Below are positions 26,301 through 34,670 of a stretch of DNA of 64,000 nucleotides, piece by piece. The translations under genes were made by a program, and so were the position numbers. Within the stretch, counting starts at the first letter, position 1. Each line of letters opens with the position of its first letter. The notes beneath the pieces were generated by a model. It was not told the origin of the DNA. It saw nothing but the letters and a program-made list of their open reading frames with translations, and made no database searches. The stretch is from Pedobacter segetis (GTDB taxonomy: Bacteria > Bacteroidota > Bacteroidia > Sphingobacteriales > Sphingobacteriaceae). The stretch lies in contig NZ_JAEHFY010000015.1 in NCBI RefSeq assembly GCF_016623585.1, positions 1 through 64,000 of the forward strand. Reading direction: 5' to 3'.

Positions 26301-26454
26301 AGGACTGAGCGTACAGAATTTACTAACTTTTGGAACTTATCAAGGATATGATCCAGAAGTAAGCTCGGGTAATACCGCACTTTCATTCGGTGTCGATAAT
26401 GGCGCTTTCCCAAGAACAACATCCTACAACGCTACGCTTAACTTAAAATTTTAA
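23377..26454 (+). CDS. susC: SusC/RagA-type TonB-dependent outer membrane transporter
   Basis: 1025 aa. Signal peptide to about 25 (CDAQ), a carboxypeptidase-regulatory-like domain (about 28-105, GVIREEASGETIPGASIRV), TonB-box region LEEVVVNVGYGQQRK, plug domain (SLQGKIAGLQV, GASITLRG, PLIIIDGVPVN, IESIEVLKDAASASIYGSR, NGVILITTKRG), then a beta-barrel to the C-terminal Phe. It imports oligosaccharides with the SusD partner encoded 4 bases downstream. Length is ordinary for the family. The stretch 24181-24420 is about 52% GC by hand count against roughly one third in much of the gene, suggesting local recombination. Operator site C lies upstream. Confidence 0.93.
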   Translation: MKQFYKRSLFILFSMVFCHLTCDAQVVSIRGVIREEASGETIPGASIRVKDGKITTISDIDGKFNLNGLKPSDALIITYIGYSDKTVPISQAKNGVLNISLSISSTRLEEVVVNVGYGQQRKSELTGSIGIIGADQMDKFSGGSVITSLQGKIAGLQVTTISGEPGAGASITLRGLSSINGASEPLIIIDGVPVNNDPYTAPIDNAGFSPLNDLNPSDIESIEVLKDAASASIYGSRASNGVILITTKRGVSTKAQFNVSLNSSMVNITRTIGVLNGPEFRSAYTDAIVNATGNYTTQIPLIDSLHPYYRNSIDWQNLAYQNTLQYKADLSVSGASVDKSMDYYISGSYRNLNPVVVGTNYTQASGSAKVNYKLNKTISGSSNLNVSNNNYSRQNSNIIGTYIRLFPVYNPYDPYTGDLVVTYPGGRLNPLAVAEYSTNDIDRTRYLLTQNLSFKITKGLEFKTKASYDYSFTESQYNVPPKLLVGSNSAPGGSYSPSKNTSFVNENTLNYTKTINKNHNINLLLGESYQEFDTKYLYLYGINPIDNTITTVGGYTTLSSFSQTESQYALASLFGRANYNYKYKYIFSGVLRADASSRFGSNNRTAYFPSISGAWRFTKENYFKNKSKWLSDGKLRVGYGITGNQNIGNYSSQGIYAKAGTYGLDYGITNTTLPNKDLKWERTKQFDTGVDLSFLESRINLTADFYIKNSYDLLFNVQIPSQTGYGSIPYNFGSLTNKGIDLELSGIILDKALSWKSTFTFGLNRNKVTSLPNNEDYNPNGYSLARVGQPVGVFYGYRSLGVYAKDADNVYKTNPDGSVIPYRKGSSNGPIYKGGDSIFQDVNGDGIIGLEDQQIIGDPTPDFFGGFQNTFNYKNFNFSFFINYVVGNDIYNKLRKDTDGGIYDTNYTTDVLRRWRQQGDVTDVPKLVKGDPMENNAISTHFIEDGSFIRLQNISLSYKLPSKTIKKFGFSAINLGLSVQNLLTFGTYQGYDPEVSSGNTALSFGVDNGAFPRTTSYNATLNLKF

Positions 26455-26457
26455 GAC

Positions 26458-28002
26458 ATGAAATATAGTTTAATTTTAACAAAACTCACCCTATTACTAC
26501 TTCTGGGCACTTTAGTAGTTTCCTGCAATTCTTTATTGGATAAAACACCAATAACAGAATATGCCAGCAGTAATTTTTGGCAAGAACCAGCGCAAGCCTC
26601 AGCGGCATTAACTGGAGCTTATAAATCGTTGCAAACTACTCTGAATACAGAATTTATGTACTATGGAGAAGGACGGGCTGATATAGATTCTCTATTAACA
26701 GCTAATGACATCTCTGCCATTTCTGTAAATACAAATGCACTAAGCCCTAATGTAAACTTTGCCGATTGGGGCGGTTTTTACAGTGTCATAAAACAGGCAA
26801 ACCTGATTATCGCAAACATCAAGTTGATGAAGGACAAGGGATATTACAACAGTTCCAATACAGCTGAATATAACAGAGTATTAGGCCAAGCATACGGATT
26901 AAGGGGAATGTGCTACTTCTATATGACCAGAATCTGGGGAGATGTCCCTCTGATTACGGAACCGATTACCAATACTACTGATATTACCTCATTTAAAACT
27001 CCAAGAACAGATACTCTGGAAGTTTATAAAGTAGTTGCAAACGATTTATATTCAGCAAGACAGCTGTTGCCGGCTTCTTATAGCGATGCCACAAAAACAA
27101 GGATCACGCTTACCAAGGGTGGTATTGATGCTATCCTAACCGATTATTATATGTGGAGAAATAATATTGATAGTGCGTTAGTATTTTCTCAAAATGTAAT
27201 TTCTAATACTACTCAATATAAATTAGCAGGATTATATAGTTCGGATGTTGATTTATTTGCATCGGGCACACCGGCAAATGCAATAGATAATACGGATTAT
27301 GCCAGAATGTTCATCAATGGATATTCGACAGAGAGCATATTCGAAATTGACTATAACTATTTGGAAAGGACCAGTTCCGGCATTTCTGGAATCTATGGTG
27401 GTGGTGTTGGTGTCGCACTGTTCGTAGCAAGCCCGAGGATGCTGGTAAAATTCGGAAGGTTCGAGAGGGATGGTAGGGTATTGGCAAGTTTAAGATCATC
27501 TGTACAGGTATATAAATATTTCCCAAAAGGTACTTATGACAGGGTCACCGAAAATGATAAAAATGTAATGCTTTACCGTTTGGCAGATATTATTTTGATG
27601 AGAGCTGAGGCTTTAAATGCAAAAGGGAGAAGAGCAGAAGCTTGGACCTTATTAAAGAAAATAAGAGAAAGGACTTTTGGCCCATCAATAATTACCAATA
27701 TAAGTAATGACCCGGTTTTAGGACCAACTGGAACTAACGAACAAGACCAATTTATGGCAATATCAACAAGTGAAGCCGAGGATGTTTTATTGGATGAAAG
27801 AGCTAGAGAATTGTGTTTTGAAGGGAAAAGGTGGTATGATCTGGTACGTACAGGCAGAGTATATAGCGTAATGAAAGACCGTTATAAAAACAACGTTCTC
27901 GTAGCCAAAGGAATTACGGACCCTGCAAATATTCTATGGCCAATCGCCATCAGCGTTATCAAACAAAATCCTTTAATAGAACAGAATTCTTACTATAAAT
28001 AA
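26458..28002 (+). CDS. susD: SusD/RagB-type outer membrane glycan-binding lipoprotein
   Basis: 514 aa, lipoprotein with Cys at about 23 (TLVVSC). N-terminal SusD pattern (FWQEPAQASAALTGAYKSLQ), TPR-like helices (YGLRGMCYFYMTRIWGDVPL, AILTDYYMWRNNIDSALVFS) and the C-terminal family block (MLYRLADIILMRAEALNAKG, DERARELCFEGKRWYDLVRT, ILWPIAISVIKQNPLIEQN). It forms the lid of the SusC transporter and binds the substrate at the cell surface. Glycan specificity cannot be inferred by eye. Confidence 0.92.
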   Translation: MKYSLILTKLTLLLLLGTLVVSCNSLLDKTPITEYASSNFWQEPAQASAALTGAYKSLQTTLNTEFMYYGEGRADIDSLLTANDISAISVNTNALSPNVNFADWGGFYSVIKQANLIIANIKLMKDKGYYNSSNTAEYNRVLGQAYGLRGMCYFYMTRIWGDVPLITEPITNTTDITSFKTPRTDTLEVYKVVANDLYSARQLLPASYSDATKTRITLTKGGIDAILTDYYMWRNNIDSALVFSQNVISNTTQYKLAGLYSSDVDLFASGTPANAIDNTDYARMFINGYSTESIFEIDYNYLERTSSGISGIYGGGVGVALFVASPRMLVKFGRFERDGRVLASLRSSVQVYKYFPKGTYDRVTENDKNVMLYRLADIILMRAEALNAKGRRAEAWTLLKKIRERTFGPSIITNISNDPVLGPTGTNEQDQFMAISTSEAEDVLLDERARELCFEGKRWYDLVRTGRVYSVMKDRYKNNVLVAKGITDPANILWPIAISVIKQNPLIEQNSYYK

Positions 28003-28010
28003 TTAATGAT

Positions 28011-29534
28011 ATGAAAAGTATTTTCAATAAAACTATCCTATTGATATTAGTTGTTTTAGGATTCTCGGCCTGCGATAAATTTCCGTTGATAAAGAACGAA
28101 AGCTTAAAACCTACACCCGCTGGAGATAACTTAAAAAATATGACCATCTGGGAATATGTTGCTCAGGATAATTTCCATGAACATGACTTAACCAAAATAG
28201 GTTTATTTGGGAAAGCCATTGAATATGCCGGCTTAAAGGACCTATTCAATAGTCCGGGGGACTACACCGTTGTATTGTTAAATGATGCGGCAATGCAGTT
28301 ATTGTTTGCAAAACTTGGCTATGCTAATAAATCCTTAACTGACATTCCACCAATCTTGATAAAAAATATGTTGCTTAACAATATCCTTTCGGGGAGTAGG
28401 GTTAGAAGTTTTGATCTTGCAGTCGGCGAGACTCGGGGCTTTGCCTCACTGAATACCGATTCGATATTTTTCACTAGAGAAAGTTCAGCAACAGACCAAT
28501 ATCTATTTTACATCAACAAATCGGCATCAACAACCACGTCAACAAGAGTTGCAATTAGAAATCAGAATCTGGAATTTAAAAATGGTGTGGCCAATGTGGT
28601 AATTACACTGCCAATTTATGAAAAGGCAAGTACTTTATCTGATAATGCTACAGTAAGTTTGCCAACTGATACCTTTTTTGTTGCAAAAGATGCGTTTATA
28701 CAAAATGGAACAATTGCAGCTAGAAATTCTGTTTTTTCTCAGACAGCAGATTTATGGACAAAAACCAGAACAGGTACAGATAGTACTTTTGAACGACGTA
28801 TATTATTCCAGTTTCCGATAAGGCAACCTAGTTTTACAGGCAGAATAGGTTCCGCCAAGGTAGTGGATTACATTACCAGACTTGATGGAACAAAGGGAAC
28901 TACCTTAAATTTTTATGAAGACGAGAATATTGATTGGGTAGAGACCAATTTAAAATGGATAAATGCACCAGCTTTTGGACAAACCATTGTTGGAACCAGT
29001 CCCGTTACTGTCTCTCCGGTTTCTGTTAATAAATATTTGGCTACGGATATAACTCCAATCATCCAAAGCTATATCAACCAGAATAAAACGTTTATAAATT
29101 TAGGCGCTTTTGGAGGAACATCTGATTTAATTGGGATTAGACCAAAAGAAGTCAGTTCTGGAAAAAACAAATCATACATTGTTTTAACGGGTACACCACC
29201 CAGCATTTTAACTAAGGTAAATAATAACAAAATAAATATAGATGTTAAACTAGGTTTCAAAACAATAGCCCTAGATGAACTTAGTTTTAGCGGGGCATCA
29301 AATAAGAATATTATATATATTATTAAAACCTTACCGGCTAATGGTTTCATCACCAAAAATGATATTCCTTTAGATGTAAACAACAGTTTTAAACAAGATG
29401 ATATTCAGAGAGGGCTTATTAAATATTTATACACGGGTAATGTAGCCGGTACGGATAGTTTTACACTCGAGGTTAAGGATTTTCAAGGAGGTTATTTTAG
29501 TCCAATAATTACCGTACCCATACAAATTCAATAA
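28011..29534 (+). CDS. Surface glycan-binding lipoprotein candidate: fasciclin-like, DNRLRE-like and cadherin-like domains
   Basis: 507 aa lipoprotein (GFSAC, Cys 21) in the SusE/SusF position. Residues about 43-200 resemble a fasciclin domain (IWEYVAQDN, LFGKAIEYAGL, YTVVLLNDAAMQLLF). Residues about 215-400 follow the DNRLRE/CBM96 pattern (VAKDAFIQNG, RRILFQFPIRQPSF, KVVDYITRLDG, WVETNLKWINAP, ATDITPIIQSYINQNK, GIRPKEVSSGK). The last 85 residues look like a cadherin/CSPG-type repeat (TLPANGFITKNDIPL, FTLEVKDFQGG). Binding of the PUL glycan is the natural role. Domain calls are by pattern recognition. Confidence 0.7.
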   Translation: MKSIFNKTILLILVVLGFSACDKFPLIKNESLKPTPAGDNLKNMTIWEYVAQDNFHEHDLTKIGLFGKAIEYAGLKDLFNSPGDYTVVLLNDAAMQLLFAKLGYANKSLTDIPPILIKNMLLNNILSGSRVRSFDLAVGETRGFASLNTDSIFFTRESSATDQYLFYINKSASTTTSTRVAIRNQNLEFKNGVANVVITLPIYEKASTLSDNATVSLPTDTFFVAKDAFIQNGTIAARNSVFSQTADLWTKTRTGTDSTFERRILFQFPIRQPSFTGRIGSAKVVDYITRLDGTKGTTLNFYEDENIDWVETNLKWINAPAFGQTIVGTSPVTVSPVSVNKYLATDITPIIQSYINQNKTFINLGAFGGTSDLIGIRPKEVSSGKNKSYIVLTGTPPSILTKVNNNKINIDVKLGFKTIALDELSFSGASNKNIIYIIKTLPANGFITKNDIPLDVNNSFKQDDIQRGLIKYLYTGNVAGTDSFTLEVKDFQGGYFSPIITVPIQIQ

Positions 29535-29561
29535 TTAAATCAATTTATAGGTTATTTCTAA

Positions 29562-29587
29562 AGTGAGCTAAAGAAAATTAGCTCACT
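29562..29587. terminator. Hairpin after the susCD operon
   Basis: AGTGAGCTAA (29562-29571) and TTAGCTCACT (29578-29587) form a perfect 10-bp stem with a 6-base AGAAAA loop between the binding lipoprotein and the agarase-like gene. It could end or attenuate susCD transcription. Confidence 0.5.
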
Positions 29588-29613
29588 ACAGGAATCTTTT
29601 ATTCAAAACGTAG

Positions 29614-31056
29614 ATGAAAAAACTCTGCTTTTTATTTTTTATAACATTTATAAGCTATGCTACAAAAGCACAGCAAGCTGTTGATAAGCAGGCTGCTTTG
29701 CCACTAGCTAATGGCTTTCAAAATCTTTTTAAAACAACGGAACAGGTGGAAACAAAATTTTTTCCATCCGATAAAAAATGGGTAAGTAGAGAAACATTTT
29801 TATTAGAGAATTTAAAAGATTTTGAACCTTCAAAACCCAATTTTACCGAAGATAAGTTTGGCGGAATAATCAGTGATTCAAAAATTAAAGCAACAGGTTT
29901 TTTCTACACTAAAAAAATTGGTGATAGATGGTGGATTATTGATCCCGAAGGAAATAAATGGTATAGCAAAGGTTTAGTTGCAGTTACGCCAAACAATTCT
30001 GATAGAGGAAAAAAAGTTTTAAGAGATTCTTTTCAAAATATTAATAATTGGGGATTAAAAACCAGTACCTATATAAAATCATTAGGTTTCAATTCTGCTG
30101 GAGCATGGTCTAAAATTCAAGAAACAAACTTGCCGGTTGGCAATAAACTTCCTTATTCTTTGGTCTTAGATATTATGTCGGCTTTTGGGCATGATAAAAA
30201 AGTGGCTTACCAAGGCGTTGGGCATACCAGTTTTAATGAAGGAGTAATGCCTGTTTTTGATCCTGATTTTGAGTCCTTTTCTATTGCTTATGTTGCTGAG
30301 AAAGTAGAGAAATATAAAAAAGATTCATGGTTGGTAGGCTATTTTTCTGATAACGAGTTGAATTTCGCGGGAGATGCACTTAATCGTTTCTTGAAACTGC
30401 CAGAGGAAAACCCCAATTACCAAGAGGTAAAAAAATGGGCAACGGAAAATCAGATAGATATTTCTAATATTTCTAAAGCCAATCAGGATCTTTTTTTAGC
30501 CCACTATGTTGATGAATATTATAGAGTAGTTGCTAAGGCAATAAAAACTGCCGATCCTAATCATCTTTTTTTAAGCAGCCGTTTGCATGGAGGTGATAAA
30601 AATAGAGCAATAGTTTTTAAAGCCGCAGGAAAATATTCAGACATTATCAGTTTTAATTATTACAAATCTTGGTATCCTGAAAAGGATATAACAGAGATGT
30701 GGGTACAACAAGCAAATAAACCTTTTATGATTACTGAATGGTATGCCAAAGGAATGGATAGCGGTATGCCTAATGAAACAGGATGGGGTTGGACAGTAAA
30801 GACTCAAGAAGATAGAGGGAAATATTATCAAAACTTTGCTTTAGCATTATTAGCTAACAAGAATTGCGTGGGCTGGCAATGGTTTAAATATTTAGATAAC
30901 GACCCAACAGGCATCGCTGATGCATCTAACAAAGATGCAAACAAAGGTATTGTGACTTGGGACTATAAGATTTATTCCTCAATGACTGGTTATATCAAAG
31001 CATTGAATGACAAAGTCTATTCTTTAGTAAATTATTTCGACAGCCATTTAAAATAA
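29614..31056 (+). CDS. Clan GH-A glycoside hydrolase, agarase-like
   Basis: 480 aa, signal peptide to about 19 (ATKAQQ). A TIM-barrel enzyme: RWWIIDPEGNKWYSKGLVAV near 110 is the entry motif of agarase-annotated (GH50-like) proteins; GYFSDNELNF places an acid/base at E248 and PFMITEWYAKG a nucleophile at E375, each at the end of a beta-strand as in clan GH-A. LALLANKNCVGWQWFKYLDN closes the barrel. The true CAZy family (GH50-like, GH158-like or another) is not settled by reading. Follows the susCD hairpin by 27 bases. Confidence 0.6.
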   Translation: MKKLCFLFFITFISYATKAQQAVDKQAALPLANGFQNLFKTTEQVETKFFPSDKKWVSRETFLLENLKDFEPSKPNFTEDKFGGIISDSKIKATGFFYTKKIGDRWWIIDPEGNKWYSKGLVAVTPNNSDRGKKVLRDSFQNINNWGLKTSTYIKSLGFNSAGAWSKIQETNLPVGNKLPYSLVLDIMSAFGHDKKVAYQGVGHTSFNEGVMPVFDPDFESFSIAYVAEKVEKYKKDSWLVGYFSDNELNFAGDALNRFLKLPEENPNYQEVKKWATENQIDISNISKANQDLFLAHYVDEYYRVVAKAIKTADPNHLFLSSRLHGGDKNRAIVFKAAGKYSDIISFNYYKSWYPEKDITEMWVQQANKPFMITEWYAKGMDSGMPNETGWGWTVKTQEDRGKYYQNFALALLANKNCVGWQWFKYLDNDPTGIADASNKDANKGIVTWDYKIYSSMTGYIKALNDKVYSLVNYFDSHLK

Positions 31057-31081
31057 ATGTTAATCAATTAAATTAAATATT

Positions 31082-33157
31082 ATGAAACAGATTTTTACTC
31101 TTTTATCACTTTGCTTCTTCTTCTGTGCAGGAGCATTTTCCCAAGCCTTGACTGGGAACAAAACTATCGGGCCAACTGGTGACTACGTTAGCATTAAAAC
31201 AGCAATTGATGATTTGAACCTAAAAGGTGCCGGGACAGGGGGCGTTACTTTTCTTTTACCTGCGGATTATACCTATACAACTGCTTCAGGTACTGATTTA
31301 CAGATCAATTATACTTCTGCCGGTACAGTTGACAATCAAATTATTTTTAAAAAGGATCCAGCAACAGTAGGAGCAAATCCTAAAATTATAGGTACAGGAG
31401 GAACAGGGACAGTTGACGGGGTAATTGTTATAAATGGTGGTAAGTATATCACCTTTGACGGAATTGATATTGCTGTGGCAGATGCTTCTGTGGAATTTGG
31501 CTATTATCTTAGGAATAGAAATACAACCACGGATGGTGCACAAAACAATACCATAAAAAATTGCAAAATTGTTATGGATAAAACAAATACAGCATCTGTT
31601 GGGATTAACCAAAATCAAGCTGCGGTAGCCGCTAGTGCGGCTTCAGCTAATTCCTACAATTCTTATTATAATTTTACGATTGAAAATTGTGGCTACGTAG
31701 GCATCTATTTACAAGGAAAGGTTGGTTCTCCAACAACTTTCAGAGATTTAAACAATACTATTGGGACTATAAATGGTGGTGTAAGTGTTATTGGATCAAG
31801 TTCAGCTTCCGACATTGGTAATGCAAATGCTTCCGGTGCTGCGGGGATAAGAATGGTTTATCAGGATAATTTTACAGTTTTTAACACAGAAGTAAGAAAC
31901 GTTGAATTTAGCACATCTTCCGCAAGTAGTTTGGGGATTTTCTCTGCTAGCTCATCGGGCACCTCAGTAAATAAAGTATATAATAATATTGTTCATGATA
32001 TTTATAGTTTAGCTGCTAATGGAGGTAATGCCGGAATAAGGTTAGATGGTGCAGGTACAACCGATGTTTATAATAACGTTATTTATAATATTGGAAGGGA
32101 ATGTATACACTTAAATAATACGGGTAATTATAATGTGTATTTTAATTCTGCAAGATTAAGTTTACCTGTAAGTAGTACATCAGACGGAGATGTGCTATTG
32201 ATTAATACGGCATCCACCGTTAATTTGAAAAACAACAATTTTGCTAATTTCTCTTTGGGAAGCGGTGTAACTAGGGTATTAAATGTGAGAGCTTCGGGTG
32301 CTAACATTACCAGTAATAATAATAATTTATATGTTGACGCTCCTTCAGCAACAAATCTTTTAACAACTTTTGTAGGCACCGTTGGAAACGGTGGAACATT
32401 AGATAACCAAACCCTTGCGGGCTGGCAAAATACCGCTACCAGCGGTAATGGTTTAGCAAACGATTTAAACTCTTTTTCAGTAAATCCAAATTTCACTTCT
32501 GCTACGAATTTAAGACCACAAGCAGGTAATTATAAAGCGGGTGTGACCATTGCCGGTATCACCACGGATATTACTGGTATGACAAGATTCTCTACCCCAA
32601 GTATTGGTGCTTACGAATCTCCAACAGTACTGCCTGTAACATTGCTAAATTATACGGCTAGTAAAAGCCAGGATCAAGTTTTATTAAAATGGAATACAGC
32701 AACTGAAATTAACAATGACCATTTTAACATTAAATATAGTACTGATGGTTTGAATTGGGAAATCATAGCTACAGTTAAGGCCAATGCAGATCATATTTAT
32801 ACTTACATACATTCAACACCATTAAACGGCGCTAATTACTATCAATTAGAGCAGGTAGATAATGATGGAAAGGTTAATAACCTGGGCGTAAAACAAGTAA
32901 ATTTCAAATCACTAAATGAAATCTCCTTGTCAGTTTATCCTAATCCATTAGTTGATATTTTAACCATTAAGCATTCGCCTGCAAAGGAGGGAGCAAAAGT
33001 TAAGGTTGTTTCTGTAGAAGGTAAAGTAGTATTTAATTCTACAATAGAAGTGGGTTCAACACAAAGCTTAATAGATTTAAGCTCGCTTAAAAAGGGAATT
33101 TATGTTTTAGAATTTAACAATGCTGGGGGTAAAACTAGTGTTAAAATATTAAAATAA
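31082..33157 (+). CDS. Secreted right-handed beta-helix protein with T9SS tail
   Basis: 691 aa, signal peptide to about 20 (GAFSQ). Repeated short strands with asparagine-type turns (NNTIKNCKI, YNFTIENCGYVGIYL, VYNNIVHDIYS, DVYNNVIYNIG) fit a parallel beta-helix such as those of polysaccharide lyases or PL/GH28-like proteins; no catalytic triad can be assigned. Residues about 515-600 are an LPVTLLNYTASKSQDQVLLK Ig-like stalk, and the C-terminus is a type A T9SS domain (LSVYPNPLVD ... SVKILK). It may be an adhesin-like or lyase component at the surface. Confidence 0.75.
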   Translation: MKQIFTLLSLCFFFCAGAFSQALTGNKTIGPTGDYVSIKTAIDDLNLKGAGTGGVTFLLPADYTYTTASGTDLQINYTSAGTVDNQIIFKKDPATVGANPKIIGTGGTGTVDGVIVINGGKYITFDGIDIAVADASVEFGYYLRNRNTTTDGAQNNTIKNCKIVMDKTNTASVGINQNQAAVAASAASANSYNSYYNFTIENCGYVGIYLQGKVGSPTTFRDLNNTIGTINGGVSVIGSSSASDIGNANASGAAGIRMVYQDNFTVFNTEVRNVEFSTSSASSLGIFSASSSGTSVNKVYNNIVHDIYSLAANGGNAGIRLDGAGTTDVYNNVIYNIGRECIHLNNTGNYNVYFNSARLSLPVSSTSDGDVLLINTASTVNLKNNNFANFSLGSGVTRVLNVRASGANITSNNNNLYVDAPSATNLLTTFVGTVGNGGTLDNQTLAGWQNTATSGNGLANDLNSFSVNPNFTSATNLRPQAGNYKAGVTIAGITTDITGMTRFSTPSIGAYESPTVLPVTLLNYTASKSQDQVLLKWNTATEINNDHFNIKYSTDGLNWEIIATVKANADHIYTYIHSTPLNGANYYQLEQVDNDGKVNNLGVKQVNFKSLNEISLSVYPNPLVDILTIKHSPAKEGAKVKVVSVEGKVVFNSTIEVGSTQSLIDLSSLKKGIYVLEFNNAGGKTSVKILK

Positions 33158-33177
33158 ACTTGATTTTAGTATTGTTT

Positions 33178-33209
33178 AATCTTGCTTTTCTGTATTGAAA
33201 AGCAAGATT
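33178..33209. terminator. Strong hairpin after the beta-helix gene
   Basis: AATCTTGCTTTTC (33178-33190) and GAAAAGCAAGATT (33197-33209) form a perfect 13-bp stem with a TGTATT loop, 21 bases after the stop. Likely a transcription terminator. Confidence 0.65.
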
Positions 33210-33327
33210 TAAAGCATAATTTGAAGTTTAAACATATTTGCATTAGGTATAACCATACACAATCCTGATTTAATGAATATTTCTCTGCTTTATCAAATCA
33301 ATAACTATGATACAATAATTCAAAATA

Positions 33328-34647
33328 ATGAAAGAAATCAAGTTTATAAGTAAAATCATCGCACTTGGTATATTACTTTTTACCTCTATTATCGCTTTTG
33401 GTCAGGTTCCAAAAAAACAATTGGTTACTATCATAATCACACCAAATCATCAGGACTGGTTATATAAAGTTGGAGAAGATGTTAAGTTCACCGTTTCTGC
33501 TGTAGACTTAAAAGATCAGCCAATTTTAAATCTTAAAATGGATTATAAAATTGGCCCAGAGAAAATGAATCCTACCCTTTCGGGGAATTTAACTCTTCAA
33601 AATGGTAAAGCTGAGTTGACTGTAAAAGGTTTAAAAGAACCCGGTTTTTTAAGATTTAGTGGTAATGCCCAAGTTGATGGAAAATGGTATTATGGCCTCG
33701 TAACTGTTGGTTTCGACCCACTATCCATTAAACCGATTGTGGATATGCCCAATGATTTTAAAGAGTTTTGGGATACCGCAAAAACAGTTGCTTCTAAAAT
33801 TCCTTTGGATGCACACGTAAGATTATTACCTGAAAAGTGCACCGAAAAGATAAACGTTTATGAAGTAAATGTTCAAAACTATAAGCTCAACTCCCGTATT
33901 TATGGTATAGTTTGTATACCTAAGGCGCCTGGTAAATATCCCGCTATTTTAGAAGTCCCAAGTGCAGGAGTTAAGCCTATTGCAGGAAATGTAGCATTGG
34001 CCGAACGAGGTGTTATTACTTTTAATATAGAAATACACGGAATTCCGGTAACATTAGACCCGATTGTTTACACTGATCTAAGAGCCGGAGCATTGGATTT
34101 ATATGCAACTTTTAATTTGGATGATAGAGACGAGTATTATTTTAAAAGAGTTTATTTAGGCTGTGTTAGAGCTGTTGATTATATTTATAGTTTACCCGAA
34201 TTTGATGGATACAATATAGCGGTAAAAGGAGGAAGTCAGGGCGGTGCTTTGGCAATTATAACTGCTGCTTTAGATCCAAGGATAAAATATCTCTCATCAA
34301 CACATCCTGCACTTTGTGATGAAGTTGGTCAATTACAAGGGCGTCCTGCCTCATGGCCAAATTTATTTTCCGGTAAGTACAAAAATTTCAACAATAAGCC
34401 TGATAAGATTGCTACCAGTAAATATTTTGACGTAGTGAACTTTGCTAAGTTACTTAAAACACCTGGCTTCTATACTTGGGGATTTAACGATACAACTTGC
34501 CCGCCTACTAATACCTATGCTGCATATAACGGTATAAGTGCTCCTAAAGAATTAAAGATTTTTAAAGATACCGGACATTGGGTTTATCCACAACAGTATA
34601 TTGATATCAATGAATGGCTTTTAAAAAAATTAAAACAGGTAGACTAA
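33328..34647 (+). CDS. Acetylxylan-esterase-like carbohydrate esterase (CE7/AXE1 type)
   Basis: 439 aa, signal peptide to about 25 (IAFGQ). An N-terminal Ig-like domain (about 30-130) precedes an alpha/beta hydrolase: FKEFWDTAKTVASKIPLDAH is the CE7 N-cap, GGSQGG gives nucleophile S303, and WGFNDTTCPPTNTYAAYN (Asp) and DTGHWV (His) complete the triad. CE7 enzymes remove acetyl groups from oligosaccharides, so the glycan is probably O-acetylated. It starts a run of three genes that ends with a GH43. Confidence 0.82.
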   Translation: MKEIKFISKIIALGILLFTSIIAFGQVPKKQLVTIIITPNHQDWLYKVGEDVKFTVSAVDLKDQPILNLKMDYKIGPEKMNPTLSGNLTLQNGKAELTVKGLKEPGFLRFSGNAQVDGKWYYGLVTVGFDPLSIKPIVDMPNDFKEFWDTAKTVASKIPLDAHVRLLPEKCTEKINVYEVNVQNYKLNSRIYGIVCIPKAPGKYPAILEVPSAGVKPIAGNVALAERGVITFNIEIHGIPVTLDPIVYTDLRAGALDLYATFNLDDRDEYYFKRVYLGCVRAVDYIYSLPEFDGYNIAVKGGSQGGALAIITAALDPRIKYLSSTHPALCDEVGQLQGRPASWPNLFSGKYKNFNNKPDKIATSKYFDVVNFAKLLKTPGFYTWGFNDTTCPPTNTYAAYNGISAPKELKIFKDTGHWVYPQQYIDINEWLLKKLKQVD

Positions 34648-34670
34648 TTCATAAAAACAAAATTGTTGAG

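Noticed and set aside
32128-32496. 122-aa antisense ORF in the beta-helix gene
   Set aside because: Shadow of the opposite strand repeat region.
34614-34670. Longer start of the sialate O-acetylesterase
   Set aside because: It lies in the CE7 coding end and would place 19 residues before a good signal peptide.
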